The notes beneath the pieces are model-generated. The model was given only the letters and a program-made list of their open reading frames with translations, ran no database searches and was not told where the DNA came from. This document shows positions 39,001 to 47,839 of a DNA stretch of 64,000 nt, in pieces. Source of the DNA: Bacteroidales bacterium H3 (GTDB lineage: Bacteria; Bacteroidota; Bacteroidia; Bacteroidales; Muribaculaceae); NCBI GenBank assembly GCA_001701135.1, contig DAAN01000030.1, positions 62,001-126,000 on the forward strand, read 5' to 3'. The translations under genes and the position numbers were made by a program. The first letter of the stretch is position 1, and the number at the start of each line of letters is the position of its first letter.

Positions 39001-39398
39001 TCAGGATCGACACAGTACATGTCCACATCGTTGAAATCTCCCAGAATCATATCCGCCCACCGAAGAAAATGGTTAAAATCGAGCAGCGATTTCAGTTTTT
39101 CGGGCTTTATGTCGCGTCTTACGTTCTCCCTGATAATCTCGCAATAAGCGTCATAGAGCAGAAAAATCTTCTCCATACGGTCGGGTTCCACGGTGTGAGC
39201 CATCTCGAGGATGAAATCCGAAATAGTCACCGTGGCCGGATGTATCAGCTGAAGCCCCTTTTCATTACATGCACGGGCATAAGCGTGATGAAAAAAAGTG
39301 GCGCTTCGCTTGTTAGGGAACACAAAACAACATTGCGGAAGCAAATCCCGTTCATTGTCGATATATGTCTCGGCGACGCCGTGGATAAATGGAAGCAT
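36084..39398 (-). CDS. AddB-like PD-(D/E)XK nuclease/helicase-family protein
   Basis: The 1104-aa protein ends in a RecB-family nuclease domain: SASSINEFINCPLMFFL (first Fe-S Cys), TYGTIVHEIIE, IRIIDYKTG (catalytic D-x-K), LQLLLYCQAYA, and CKYCKFTQIC supplying three more Cys for a 4Fe-4S cluster. The N-terminal part is an inactivated helicase-like region, as in AddB. AddAB processes DNA ends for recombination and Chi recognition. The AddA partner is not in the window. It follows holB by 10 bases. Confidence 0.88.
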   Translation of the reverse strand: MLPFIHGVAETYIDNERDLLPQCCFVFPNKRSATFFHHAYARACNEKGLQLIHPATVTISDFILEMAHTVEPDRMEKIFLLYDAYCEIIRENVRRDIKPEKLKSLLDFNHFLRWADMILGDFNDVDMYCVDPESIFPNVKRYKEISTNYVSADVMAEIQKHWKTSAGRYSTLDDRFWNHIGQGDGDAAQTADFFRMWQILLPLYRRFNEKLDSKGMSYNGKAYLRAIGYIDSTAAEDLPYRRYVFMGFNMVSDAEEKVFALLRDKQAPVPLADFYFDDASPVFNSRFIPGHGAAIAIKSLKKKFPSLYQGAVRPIGEFPKIEIIGIPSRVGQMKIAGEIVRSLYPRQLCEDALADASVAEDLKEQLRRTAIVLPQESMVKGVMSALPGWLPAVNFTMGYRLRDSSVASLVRDIVSMHHRSHISKAGVRTFFCEDVRKVLSHPLMLQYFQNESQAIDRMLSIKHLFNVRPSDIVDLYPDLEPVFTFVGVNASPEDVIAYFYKLTHWLGRYVDADIEKHRGDVITDIDGSRHEATARVSAAAVVDYLLVHQYENSLGRLRQLIDMYGHKGFSLTESTFYQMMERLVGSEVVPLEGHPLEGLQVMGVLEARNLDFENMIIPSMNERVFPRKHYQKSLIPPALRFAYGMSTQEHQESIYSYYFFRMISRSRRVFLLYDTRNDALGRGQMSRYLIQLLHLFSPEGISFRNIGYTIEARQPYTLEISKGVDDTVMRQVERYRVKPDDSHAGAEGAARYLSASSINEFINCPLMFFLKNIAGFSREDEILDYLDEGTYGTIVHEIIEKLYDRFRSSEGEYAAGEVVSREMLTNLKKSLDTPAATEPNDIERLIIQSINRHYNRFTDATIKGCLDTPLTGDAEIFFHVIRDVVRRFLEKDCKAGPFRYVSGEHKHSTGDSQFCLKSHDELIDDLRFNLTYTIDRIDCPVGDDSAAATPQIRIIDYKTGSDPVEASRLEHLFVGKGATQERAKAILQLLLYCQAYAGELDEHGAKVGKPGMGNVAISPWIYSLRKMSKNDFAPVRIGRPDEESGRYKLTPVNDYREFVEEFNTMLFEQLLSLFDESLPFVQASSDGPCKYCKFTQICRRNTTN

Positions 39399-39408
39399 CA
39401 GCGTTGAA

Positions 39409-40527
39409 TTACTTTTTCAGAAGAAGTATCACCTTAACTGCAACATCGAAAAAAATAATCTTACCATTGCCGTTGGCAAGAATGTCTATACGGGCCTTGT
39501 CGAACAGGGATATCAGCCGCTCCACATTCCGCTCATTGATAAATGGTGAAAAGCGGCTTGAAAACTGCTGTTCCGAACGTGTCTGATAATTCAGGCCAGC
39601 TATGCGTATGTTTCCGATGAAATTTTCACGGGTCTGGCGCGCGCAGTATGCGCAGAAGCGGGCACTTTGTTCTCGGCCCATTGCCGCCACATCCTGGCTC
39701 CATTTCTTCAGCAGTGCAATCTTGCGCTGATATGCCAGTCGCATCAGTTTCTGGAACTGCTCAAGGAAAAGTATCGTCTCTGTGTTGTTTCCGATGTTGC
39801 GGCACGCGGCGTTGATACTCCCGTTGGCTATGTGAGCCGCGGCCAGAGCATCGGCACTGTCGAGCGAATATTCTCTTTCAAGGAAACCGGCCACCTCGCT
39901 GTCGCTCAACCGTTTCACTTCAAGACGCTGTAACCGGGAATAAATAGTTGGGAGAATTCCCGAAGGCTGATCAGAGACTAAAATAAGCTTTACGCCGGGG
40001 AGCGGTTCCTCAATAAGTTTCAGAAGCTTGTTGGCACATTGCACATTCATCTTCTCGGGCAACCACATCAGCACCACCTTATCCGCCGCCCCGTGCGATG
40101 TAAAAGTGAGTTTGCGGATAATTTCCTGCGACTCATCCACATAGATGACAGGCTGACCGTTGGGGTTGCCCAGCAGACTTTGCCAAAGCTCGTAGTTCAT
40201 ATACATGCTTTTTTGGAGAAAGTCATGCCATAAGCTGCTGAAATCATCGCTGACGGCTCCACCGGCCGATTTCAACACCGGGAAGGAATAAATGGTGTCG
40301 ATATGGTTGAATGTCTGATGCTGCACACACGAGGGACATACTCCGCACGGCTCGCCGTTGCCGCGATTCTGACAATGCAGATATTGCACGGCGGCTCGGG
40401 CAAGAGCGAATTTGCCGGTACCCTCCGGACCTTCAATAACAAGAGCGTGGGGCAACCGACCATTGTCAATCATGGCTTTAAGCCTTTTTTTGGCTGATTC
40501 CTGGCCTATAATATCGGAAAACTTCAT
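39409..40527 (-). CDS. holB: DNA polymerase III delta' subunit
   Basis: The 372-aa AAA+ clamp-loader subunit starts MKFSDIIGQESAKKRLKAMI, has a P-loop-like GPEGTGKFALA (residues 34-44), and a Cys zinc module around CQNRGNGEPCGVCPSC (50-66). SRLQRLEVKRLSD is the sensor-2 region. It loads the beta sliding clamp. The leader at 40523-40545 carries a 23-base stretch that also precedes the anti-sigma gene at 48806. Confidence 0.92.
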   Translation of the reverse strand: MKFSDIIGQESAKKRLKAMIDNGRLPHALVIEGPEGTGKFALARAAVQYLHCQNRGNGEPCGVCPSCVQHQTFNHIDTIYSFPVLKSAGGAVSDDFSSLWHDFLQKSMYMNYELWQSLLGNPNGQPVIYVDESQEIIRKLTFTSHGAADKVVLMWLPEKMNVQCANKLLKLIEEPLPGVKLILVSDQPSGILPTIYSRLQRLEVKRLSDSEVAGFLEREYSLDSADALAAAHIANGSINAACRNIGNNTETILFLEQFQKLMRLAYQRKIALLKKWSQDVAAMGREQSARFCAYCARQTRENFIGNIRIAGLNYQTRSEQQFSSRFSPFINERNVERLISLFDKARIDILANGNGKIIFFDVAVKVILLLKK

Positions 40528-40545
40528 AAGTAACTGTTCAAAATT
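40523..40545 (-). repeat. 23-base leader repeat before holB
   Basis: This stretch, containing AACAGTTACTTATG on the minus strand with the holB start codon at its end, is identical to 48802-48824 in front of the anti-sigma gene. Confidence 0.5.
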
Positions 40546-40575
40546 ATCTTAATAAATGAAATCAGGTCAGCCTAT

Positions 40576-41580
40576 CTACGATCGGGGAATATCGTTGATT
40601 GAAATCAGTCCGTTGATTATTGCGAAAATGGTCAGACCGGCCGGCGAGTGGATATTCAGCTTCGATGTGATATTGCGCCGGTGAGTGGCCACGGTGTGTA
40701 CAGAAAGGAAAAGTTGCGAAGCAATTTCTTTATTGGTCAGTCCTTTTGAGATAAGACATATAATCTCCTTTTCACGGTCGGAAAGTGAGCCGACACGTTC
40801 GGCATCGGAAGCGGAGGCATCGTGTGAGTTTGATTCCGAGCTTATGTCTTCGTCATTGACCGGAGCGTTGCAGTCGGCACATCGCATATCCTCCTCGGCG
40901 GCTATTTCGCTTTCCAGACGTTTGACGGCAGGGACAAAAAGATCATCCTCAACTTCACAATGACTTTTCAAATCCTGCTCGCAGGTTAGAATGTCAAACA
41001 GCACCGACGTCAGGAGATTGTTGCCTTCACCGGGGTAATAACGTACTATAATATCCTTAAGCTCATGGAGTTTAGGAGCAATTGACGTGTGTCCGCTCGC
41101 ATAAGAACCTATGGTGTTGTTTTTGTCGGGTTGGCGTTCAAGCAACGACTCGACGAAAGGGAACACATGGTCGTTTTCCGCCTCCATGTGGGCGCGCACC
41201 TCCTGCACGAAATCATCATAGAATTTCAGAATGAGGAAACCGATGGAGTCCACGCCGGTGATATCTATGGCATCGAGCAACTTACGCCTGATCAGAGGCA
41301 GTTTGAAGTCAAGAAAATAATCATGAGCGCGTTTAAGATACGCCATCAGCTGTTCAAGATTAATATCTTCCGACGAAACGGATCTGCCCGAAATATAATT
41401 GGCCACTGCTAAGAAAGTGGCAGAATCGATGTTTTTTTCTCTACATACCTCATCCACAGTCTTGTCGCCGAAGCCCAGAGGAATATCAAATCGTGCCAGC
41501 GCCGTCAGCAACGAGGCGTTGTCGGAAATCAGCGACCGCATGGTCGTTGTCTGCGTGTATGCTCCGTTTATCTTATCCAT
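40576..41580 (-). CDS. Hemerythrin (RIC/YtfE-like)-LuxR fusion regulator
   Basis: The 334-aa protein joins three parts: a DUF542/ScdA_N-like segment (residues 15-65, FDIPLGFGDKTVDEVC), a hemerythrin-like diiron domain with ligands H86, H131, H164 and H207 plus E135/E211 (residues 80-225), and a LuxR-type helix-turn-helix (265-325, SDREKEIICLISKGLTNKEIA). A CxxC pair (C234, C237) sits between domains. RIC proteins repair Fe-S centres after nitric oxide damage; fused to DNA-binding HTH it may sense NO or oxygen and control transcription. Overlaps the HIRAN gene by 13 bases. Confidence 0.85.
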   Translation of the reverse strand: MDKINGAYTQTTTMRSLISDNASLLTALARFDIPLGFGDKTVDEVCREKNIDSATFLAVANYISGRSVSSEDINLEQLMAYLKRAHDYFLDFKLPLIRRKLLDAIDITGVDSIGFLILKFYDDFVQEVRAHMEAENDHVFPFVESLLERQPDKNNTIGSYASGHTSIAPKLHELKDIIVRYYPGEGNNLLTSVLFDILTCEQDLKSHCEVEDDLFVPAVKRLESEIAAEEDMRCADCNAPVNDEDISSESNSHDASASDAERVGSLSDREKEIICLISKGLTNKEIASQLFLSVHTVATHRRNITSKLNIHSPAGLTIFAIINGLISINDIPRS

Positions 41581-41966
41581 GATCTTCTTTTTGCTGGTTT
41601 CTTTCTGCGTAAAACCCTGACGGTGAGACCGATTTGCCGATCATAAGTAGCTCCGGCGTCGAGTCGTGATATGGTGGCGGCAAAAGCCTCTCCCCATCCC
41701 ATATCAATCAGCAATGCCAGCGGCTGATTGGATCGCAGCGGCAGATACCCGAGTTTGTAATCTATGTGAGAAAGAGTCACATAGACGGCGACAGCCCACG
41801 GGTCGTGCTCGTTGTCAGGTTCACGGCGCAACTGCAGTGCCTGACCAACCCGCAGCGCATCCCATGCCTTGTCGGCATCGCCATAGAGCCGTCCGGCCAC
41901 ATAGGTGTCGAAATAATAGACTTCGTCAGGTAAATTCATGGTCAGTGAATTAGAAAAAGCAGACAT
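41568..41966 (-). CDS. HIRAN-domain protein
   Basis: The 132-aa protein is essentially one HIRAN domain: YFDTYVAGRLYGDADKAWDAL, LQLRREPDNEHDPWAVAVY and YKLGYLPLRSNQPLALLID. HIRAN domains in Rad5/HLTF bind single-stranded 3'-DNA ends; bacterial stand-alone versions are less studied. It heads the leftward run HIRAN, hemerythrin-LuxR, holB, addB-like, hemW, so a role near DNA repair is suggested by neighbours. Confidence 0.8.
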   Translation of the reverse strand: MSAFSNSLTMNLPDEVYYFDTYVAGRLYGDADKAWDALRVGQALQLRREPDNEHDPWAVAVYVTLSHIDYKLGYLPLRSNQPLALLIDMGWGEAFAATISRLDAGATYDRQIGLTVRVLRRKKPAKRRSWIR

Positions 41967-42133
41967 GGGACAATATGGCTAAAAAGCACCAAAAATAGTG
42001 AATTCGTTCGCCTATGCCTTGGATTTGTCCATTCAAAGTTAATAAATAAGGCTCAAATAACAAAAAATATAAAGCTGCCGACAGATTATACAGACAACTT
42101 TTTGTTACTCGATTAGGATTTTTTCGGATAAAA

Positions 42134-42166
42134 TTTGATATAATGAGAAAAATTTCATTACCTTTG
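42134..42166 (+). promoter_or_regulatory. Promoter of the glycogen synthase gene
   Basis: TTTG at 42134-42137, 21 bases, then TACCTTTG at 42159-42166, 41 bases before the ATG. Confidence 0.75.
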
Positions 42167-42207
42167 CACGTGGAAAGAGATTATTTCAAAAAAAAAGAAT
42201 TTGCAAT

Positions 42208-43875
42208 ATGAAGTTTGACCCCGTCAATCTTGATATGATTTTCGAGACCAGCTGGGAAGTTTGTAATAAAATAGGTGGAATTTACACTGTTTTATCTACA
42301 AAAGCTCAGACTCTTCAGAATTTATATAAAGATAAAATAATTTTCATCGGTCCCGATGTATGGACTGAAGAAAATCCGTCGCCTTACTTCACTGAAGTGC
42401 CATCTATTCTGAAGCCCTGGCGCGAAAAAGCAAATCTTCCAGAAGGTGTAAAAGTAAGAGTCGGCCGCTGGAATGTTCCCGGTAAACCGATTGTAATTCT
42501 GGTTGACTTCCAGGGAATGTATCAGCTCAAAGACTATTATTATGGAGAAATGTGGGAACGCTATCGCGTGGACTCGCTCCACGGCTATGGCGATTACGAC
42601 GAAGGCTGCGCTTTCGCACTTGCCGCCGGCGCTGTCATCGAGAGCATCTGCACCTACAAGCGCATGCGCCACAAAAACGTGTTTGCCCACTTCGACGAAT
42701 GGACCACAGGTATGGGTCTGCTATACACTAAGTGGAAAGTTCCCTATGTCGGCACCATTTTCACCACCCACGCCACCTCCATCGGCCGCAGCATCTGCGG
42801 CAATGGCAAACCTCTCTACGACTATCTGAAAGGCTACAACGGCGACCAGATGGCTCAGGAACTCAACATGCAGTCGAAACACTCGCTTGAAAAAGCGGCC
42901 GCACATGCCGCCGACTGCTTCACCACCGTGAGCGATGTCACCGCTGCAGAATGCGAGCAGCTTCTCGAACGTCGTCCCGACGTTGTCACCCCCAACGGAT
43001 TTCCGTCGGAATGGGCGCCCACAAAGCTCCGTCAGAAGCGTGCCCGTCAGACAGCCCGCGATGCAATGCTCAATGTGGGGTCGCGTCTGGCAGGCCGTAA
43101 ACTTCCCGAGGACACATTTATTATCGCCACGTCGGGACGTTGCGAATACCGCAACAAAGGCATCGATGTGTTCCTCGATGCTGCAGCGCGTCTCCGCTCC
43201 ATGGAGCCCAAGCGCAACATCCTCCTGTATATTCTGGTACCCGCATGGGCAAAAGGCCCCCGCGCAGACCTGCAGGAGGTTGATACTTCAGTCAATGAGC
43301 AGCCGCTGCCCGACAACGTTATCACCCACGACCTCAACAACCCCGACAGCGACGCCATCATCAACCGCATCCATCAGCTCGGATTCAACAATGCCGATTC
43401 CAGCCAGTCGGTTCAGGTGATCTATGTGCCATGCTACCTCAACGGTAACGACGGCATTTTTGACATCACTTACTACGACATGCTCGCCGGCATGGATCTC
43501 ACCGCTTTCCCATCGTACTATGAGCCGTGGGGATATACACCGCTGGAAAGCGTAGCTTTTGGCGTACCCACCGTAACCACATCACTCTCAGGCTTCGGCC
43601 AGTGGGTGCTTGCATCGGGCAACAACGGATTCGACAAGAGCGGCGTGGAAGTTATCACCCGCAACGACTCCAACTATATGGAAGTAGCTGACCGCCTGTC
43701 GAAATGCATGTTCAATCTGTCGAACGCATCGGCCGATGCAATGGCATCATGCTCGGCAGCTGCCCGCGAAACAGCGGCGAAAGCCGAGTGGAACTATTTC
43801 ATCACCTATTATATCGAGGCGTTCCGCATCGCACTGGCCGAGGCCGACAAGCGCCGCAACGAGCAACCACAGTGA
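42208..43875 (+). CDS. Glycogen synthase, GT3 (eukaryotic-like) type
   Basis: The 555-aa enzyme extends alpha-1,4-glucan from nucleotide sugar. It begins MIFETSWEVCNKIGGIYTVLSTKA (after MKFDPVNLD), with the GT3 KIGGIY glucosyl-binding loop, then HFDEWTTGMGLLYTK, TTHATSIGRSI, and the C-terminal PSYYEPWGYTPLESVAFGVPT with the conserved E-x7-E pair. This is the GSY-like family rather than GlgA (GT5). Second gene is glycogen phosphorylase 100 bases on. Confidence 0.93.
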   Translation: MKFDPVNLDMIFETSWEVCNKIGGIYTVLSTKAQTLQNLYKDKIIFIGPDVWTEENPSPYFTEVPSILKPWREKANLPEGVKVRVGRWNVPGKPIVILVDFQGMYQLKDYYYGEMWERYRVDSLHGYGDYDEGCAFALAAGAVIESICTYKRMRHKNVFAHFDEWTTGMGLLYTKWKVPYVGTIFTTHATSIGRSICGNGKPLYDYLKGYNGDQMAQELNMQSKHSLEKAAAHAADCFTTVSDVTAAECEQLLERRPDVVTPNGFPSEWAPTKLRQKRARQTARDAMLNVGSRLAGRKLPEDTFIIATSGRCEYRNKGIDVFLDAAARLRSMEPKRNILLYILVPAWAKGPRADLQEVDTSVNEQPLPDNVITHDLNNPDSDAIINRIHQLGFNNADSSQSVQVIYVPCYLNGNDGIFDITYYDMLAGMDLTAFPSYYEPWGYTPLESVAFGVPTVTTSLSGFGQWVLASGNNGFDKSGVEVITRNDSNYMEVADRLSKCMFNLSNASADAMASCSAAARETAAKAEWNYFITYYIEAFRIALAEADKRRNEQPQ

Positions 43876-43879
43876 CAAC

Positions 43880-43895
43880 TCCTTATATATAAGGA
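43880..43895. repeat. 16-bp perfect palindrome between glycogen genes
   Basis: TCCTTATATATAAGGA at the intergenic start, 5 bases after the synthase stop. It may be an mRNA hairpin or a protein site. Confidence 0.35.
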
Positions 43896-43975
43896 TGGAT
43901 GAAATGATTTTATCTTGACCCAATTACATTCATCTATAAAAACTAACCAAAAACATCTTATATCACTTTTTTCTC

Positions 43976-46531
43976 ATGAAACTTCCTGTCAGTAACACTA
44001 ATGCCCCCGTATGGCGCGACATTACAGTGAAATCCGACCTTCCCGCCAAGCTCAAGCCCCTCGAGGAGATTGCCCGCAATCTCTGGTGGGTGTGGAACAG
44101 CGAGGCTAAATCCATCTTCCATGATCTCGACACTGACCTTTGGCATGCTGTCGGCGAGAATCCTGTGATGCTCCTGCAGCAGATCGCTCCCGAACGTCTC
44201 GAAGAGGTTATCTCCGACAAGGAAATGATGCAGCGCGTTGACCATGTATACTCCATGTTCAAGGAGTATATGGCAGTGCCCATGCGCAAAGACCTTCCCT
44301 CAGTGGCTTACTTCTCAATGGAGTATGGGCTCTGCAACGCTCTCAAAATATACTCCGGCGGCCTCGGCGTGCTCGCCGGCGACTACATCAAAGAGGCTTC
44401 CGATTCACGCGTGCCCATGACCGCTGTCGGCTTCCTCTACCGCTACGGCTACTTCTCGCAGACCCTCTCTGTCGATGGTCAGCAGATCGCCAACTACGAG
44501 CCCCAGAACTTCAATCAGCTCCCCATCGATCAGATGATGGACGAGAAGGGTCAGCCCATGATTCTCGAAGTTCCTTACCACGACCGCATAATCTACAGCC
44601 ACATCTGGCGCGTCAACGTAGGCCGCATGAACCTCTATCTGATGGACACCGACTTCGAGATGAACTCCGAATTCGACCGCCCCATCACCCATCAGCTCTA
44701 CGGCGGCGACTGGGAAAACCGCATCAAGCAGGAATATCTGCTCGGCATAGGTGGCGTGCTCATGCTTAAGAAACTCGGCATCAAGAGCAACCTCTACCAC
44801 TGCAACGAAGGCCATGCGGCGCTGCTCAACCTCCAGCGTCTCGTCGACTACGTTCAGGAAGATCACCTCGACTTCCAGGTGGCACTCGAACTGGTTCGCG
44901 CATCCAGCCTCTACACCGTCCACACCCCCGTACCCGCCGGTCACGACTACTTCGACGAAGGTCTTTTCGGCAAGTATATGGGCGGTTTCCCTGCCAAACT
45001 CGGCATATCCTGGAACGACCTCATGAACATGGGTCGCGAGAACCCCAACACCAACGAACGCTTCTCAATGAGCGTATTCGCCCTCAACACCTGCCAGGAA
45101 GCCAACGGCGTAAGCTGGCTCCACGGCGAAGTGTCGAAGAAGATGTTTGCCGGTGTATGGAAAGGTTATGACTGGCGTGAAAGCCATGTAGGCTATGTCA
45201 CCAACGGCGTGCACATGCCCACCTGGGCCACCTCGGAATGGAAATCGTTCTACGGCGAGAAACTCGGCGAAAAGGTATTTGAGAACGAGGCCGACCCCGA
45301 GAACTGGAAAGGCATCCTCAAGTGCAGCGATCAGGAGATCTGGAACATGCGCATGACGATGAAGAACAAGTTCATCAACTTCGTCAAGAAAGATTTCAAA
45401 GCCAAGTGGCTCGCCAACCAGGGCGATCCCTCCTCGGTTATGAAAATCGTGGACCGCATCAATCCCAACGCCCTCATCATCGGTTTCGCCCGTCGTTTCG
45501 CCACCTACAAACGCGCTCACCTGCTCTTCACCGACCTCGACCGTCTGGCCAAGATCGTCAACAACGAGCAGTTCCCCGTGCAGTTTGTATTCTCCGGCAA
45601 GGCACATCCCGCCGATGGCGCCGGTCAGGACCTTATCAAGCGCATCATCGCCATTTCGCGCATGCCTCAGTTCCTCGGCAAAATCATCTTCCTCGAGGAC
45701 TACAACATGATCGTGGCCAAGCGTCTCGTATCAGGTGTCGACATCTGGCTCAACACTCCCACACGTCCTCTCGAGGCTTCCGGCACATCAGGTGAGAAAG
45801 CCGAAATGAACGGCGTGCTCAACTTCTCCGTGCTCGACGGCTGGTGGTACGAAGGCTACCGTTTCGCCGAGGATGCCGGCTGGGCTCTCACCGACAAACG
45901 CACTTTCACCGATCAGTCACAGCAGGACCGTCTCGACGCCGCCACCATCTACTCCATGCTGGAGAACGAGATCGTGCCTCTCTACTACGCCAAGAACTCC
46001 AAGGGTTATTCGCCCGAGTGGATCCAGTATATCAAACGCTCCATCGCCAAGATTGCTCCCCACTTCACCATGACCCGCATGATCAACGACTATATCGACC
46101 GCTTCTACCTCAAAGAGGGCGACCGCACCAAAAAGCTCATTGCCAACGACTTCAAGAAAGCCAAGGAGATGGCTGCCTGGAAAGAGAAAGTGGCCGCTGC
46201 CTGGGATGGCATCAAGGTTGAAAGTCTCGAGACATCAGATCTGAGCAACAACACCTCCGGCAAGAACTTCACCGCGCAGGCAGTTGTCGACACCAACGGT
46301 CTCGGCAAAGATCTCGGTCTGGAACTGGTAATCTACAAAAACGCTGACGGCGAAGAGAAATTTGTAGGCACCGAGCCTTTCAAAGTTGTCAAGACCGACG
46401 GTAATGTCCTCACTTACCAGCTTCACAGCAAGTTCCGCGGTGCAGGCGTGTTCCGCTACGGTTTCCGTCTGTATCCCAACAACGCAGCCCTGCCTCACCG
46501 TCAGGACTTCGCTTACACCCGCTGGATCTAA
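43976..46531 (+). CDS. Glycogen/alpha-glucan phosphorylase (GT35)
   Basis: The 851-aa enzyme releases glucose-1-phosphate from glucan using phosphate and pyridoxal phosphate. It has the short-type phosphorylase layout: [25 protein letters not shown] (split: [19 protein letters not shown]), the HCNEGHAAL region, [15 protein letters not shown], and the PLP-type [21 protein letters not shown] region with a Lys. A C-terminal extension of about 120 residues with beta-rich sequence follows the core. It acts with the upstream GT3 synthase in storage glucan turnover. Confidence 0.93.
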   Translation: MKLPVSNTNAPVWRDITVKSDLPAKLKPLEEIARNLWWVWNSEAKSIFHDLDTDLWHAVGENPVMLLQQIAPERLEEVISDKEMMQRVDHVYSMFKEYMAVPMRKDLPSVAYFSMEYGLCNALKIYSGGLGVLAGDYIKEASDSRVPMTAVGFLYRYGYFSQTLSVDGQQIANYEPQNFNQLPIDQMMDEKGQPMILEVPYHDRIIYSHIWRVNVGRMNLYLMDTDFEMNSEFDRPITHQLYGGDWENRIKQEYLLGIGGVLMLKKLGIKSNLYHCNEGHAALLNLQRLVDYVQEDHLDFQVALELVRASSLYTVHTPVPAGHDYFDEGLFGKYMGGFPAKLGISWNDLMNMGRENPNTNERFSMSVFALNTCQEANGVSWLHGEVSKKMFAGVWKGYDWRESHVGYVTNGVHMPTWATSEWKSFYGEKLGEKVFENEADPENWKGILKCSDQEIWNMRMTMKNKFINFVKKDFKAKWLANQGDPSSVMKIVDRINPNALIIGFARRFATYKRAHLLFTDLDRLAKIVNNEQFPVQFVFSGKAHPADGAGQDLIKRIIAISRMPQFLGKIIFLEDYNMIVAKRLVSGVDIWLNTPTRPLEASGTSGEKAEMNGVLNFSVLDGWWYEGYRFAEDAGWALTDKRTFTDQSQQDRLDAATIYSMLENEIVPLYYAKNSKGYSPEWIQYIKRSIAKIAPHFTMTRMINDYIDRFYLKEGDRTKKLIANDFKKAKEMAAWKEKVAAAWDGIKVESLETSDLSNNTSGKNFTAQAVVDTNGLGKDLGLELVIYKNADGEEKFVGTEPFKVVKTDGNVLTYQLHSKFRGAGVFRYGFRLYPNNAALPHRQDFAYTRWI

Positions 46532-46595
46532 TCAGCTGACACTCAACAACAGGGATACCGGGCAAATCAAGCCCGGTTCGCCCTGCTCCATATAA

Positions 46596-46630
46596 CAAGA
46601 CCCCGGCTTTCTCAGGCCGGGGTCTTGTTT
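46596..46630 (+). terminator. Glycogen operon terminator
   Basis: CAAGACCCCGGC (46596-46607) pairs with GCCGGGGTCTTG (46616-46627), followed by TTT. Confidence 0.9.
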
Positions 46631-46638
46631 CTGTTTAA

Positions 46639-46708
46639 TAATCTTAAGTAATGTTTCTGATTAGCAGTCTTAAGTAACGTTTCTGATAGCAATCTTAAGT
46701 AGCTGTAT
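46639..46708. repeat. Three imperfect tandem repeats of a TCTTAAGTA unit
   Basis: TCTTAAGTA occurs at 46642, 46668 and 46693, in units of 25-26 bases whose shared body is AAGTAAcGTTTCTGATAGCAA with a few changes (given in two pieces: AAGTAA and GTTTCTGAT). They lie between the terminator and the beta-barrel gene. Confidence 0.6.
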
Positions 46709-46740
46709 TTTAACTTTATAAATCAACGGTCTGCTTATTT

Positions 46741-46753
46741 GGAGCTTGTTCAG
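46741..46753 (+). repeat. AGAGCTTGTT-type dispersed motif, copy 3
   Basis: GGAGCTTGTTCAG overlaps the 3' end of the beta-barrel gene, matching the core of the copies at 15409, 18350 and 52071 with one or two changes. Confidence 0.3.
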
Positions 46754-47805
46754 AAAGCGAATGAAAGGCCGGTGGAGATGGTGTTGAAGGGGAGCTGTGT
46801 GCGGTCGCGCAGTTTCTTCATGGGAGAGTAACGGACAAAAACTCCGATATAGCGGTAGTTGAAGCCGGCAAACAGATCCAATGTGACCGGGCGCTGTCCT
46901 ATGTTCTTTGTAACGATAGAGTATTCGTTGCCATCAAGCTTGTATTGCGTCTTGATGCTGCTGCCGGTATTGAAGCAGAGAATAGGACCGGCAACGAAAT
47001 TGCAATAATTCCGGTGTCCGAACGAAAAAGTGTAAAGCAGCGGCATCTGCCAGGTTTTAAGTTGAATACGCGAGCGTAAATCAGTGGCGCCTTCGGGATA
47101 GGGAGTAAAGCCTATGCTGCGGTTTTCCATATTCAGGTTGAAAAACCGATTCCCTTTCGTCACATAATTCTGCCATAGAAAACCCACGCCGAGAGAAACT
47201 GCATGGTGTCCGCGGCTCACCCTGACGGCCAGAATATTGGTCCAGCTGATCTCATTGCTTTTCCACATCGACACATTCATGTCGGGGGAATCATTGATTG
47301 TCGTACCCCAGCCAAAAGTCAGGCCATTGGAGACGAGGTCCCACTGCACCTTGCCTTTTCGGGCAAGTGTGAAGCCGAAGTCGCTGCCATTCTGTCCGAC
47401 GAATGATTTATATTGGCGGTCACCGGGGGTTTCAAAATAGAACGTATAGTTTTGCGATGCTCCATCGTCACCGGTGAAGTCGACCGAAACGCGGTCCTCA
47501 TAGTTGACCACGACGATATTTTTTACGTCGTCACAAATGACGTTAGTTGTGGTAAAACGCATGTGGCGGCGTTCGCTTTTGCTCTGGTAGTAGAAATTGT
47601 CATTGGTGTGGTTAAGACCTTCCACTGTGATGTTTGTGGATTTGCGTGCCGACGAGATTTCGATGCTGCCGGCCGTAGCGGCATTGAGCAGTGTATCGGC
47701 GGGGAGCGTTGCAGCAGCTATTGAATCGGCCGACAGTTCAGTCTGAGCGGTGGCCACGGGGGCTGTAGCCAGCAAAGCTATAGAGAGTAAGTTTTTTAAA
47801 GTCAT
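46750..47805 (-). CDS. Outer membrane beta-barrel protein
   Basis: The 351-aa protein has a signal peptide (MTLKNLLSIALLATAPVATA), a short periplasmic part, then a PorT-like barrel of alternating strands ending in aromatic Phe (ISTGLSFAF), the usual outer-membrane sorting end. It is last in the ECF sigma/anti-sigma operon, so it is probably a target of the sigma factor controlling the envelope. Function unknown. Confidence 0.75.
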   Translation of the reverse strand: MTLKNLLSIALLATAPVATAQTELSADSIAAATLPADTLLNAATAGSIEISSARKSTNITVEGLNHTNDNFYYQSKSERRHMRFTTTNVICDDVKNIVVVNYEDRVSVDFTGDDGASQNYTFYFETPGDRQYKSFVGQNGSDFGFTLARKGKVQWDLVSNGLTFGWGTTINDSPDMNVSMWKSNEISWTNILAVRVSRGHHAVSLGVGFLWQNYVTKGNRFFNLNMENRSIGFTPYPEGATDLRSRIQLKTWQMPLLYTFSFGHRNYCNFVAGPILCFNTGSSIKTQYKLDGNEYSIVTKNIGQRPVTLDLFAGFNYRYIGVFVRYSPMKKLRDRTQLPFNTISTGLSFAF

Positions 47806-47839
47806 TTTTTCGGTAGTTTATTCTGTTTGCGATGAATGT

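Noticed and set aside
46639-46708. CRISPR array
   Set aside because: Only three imperfect units without unique spacers and no cas genes nearby.
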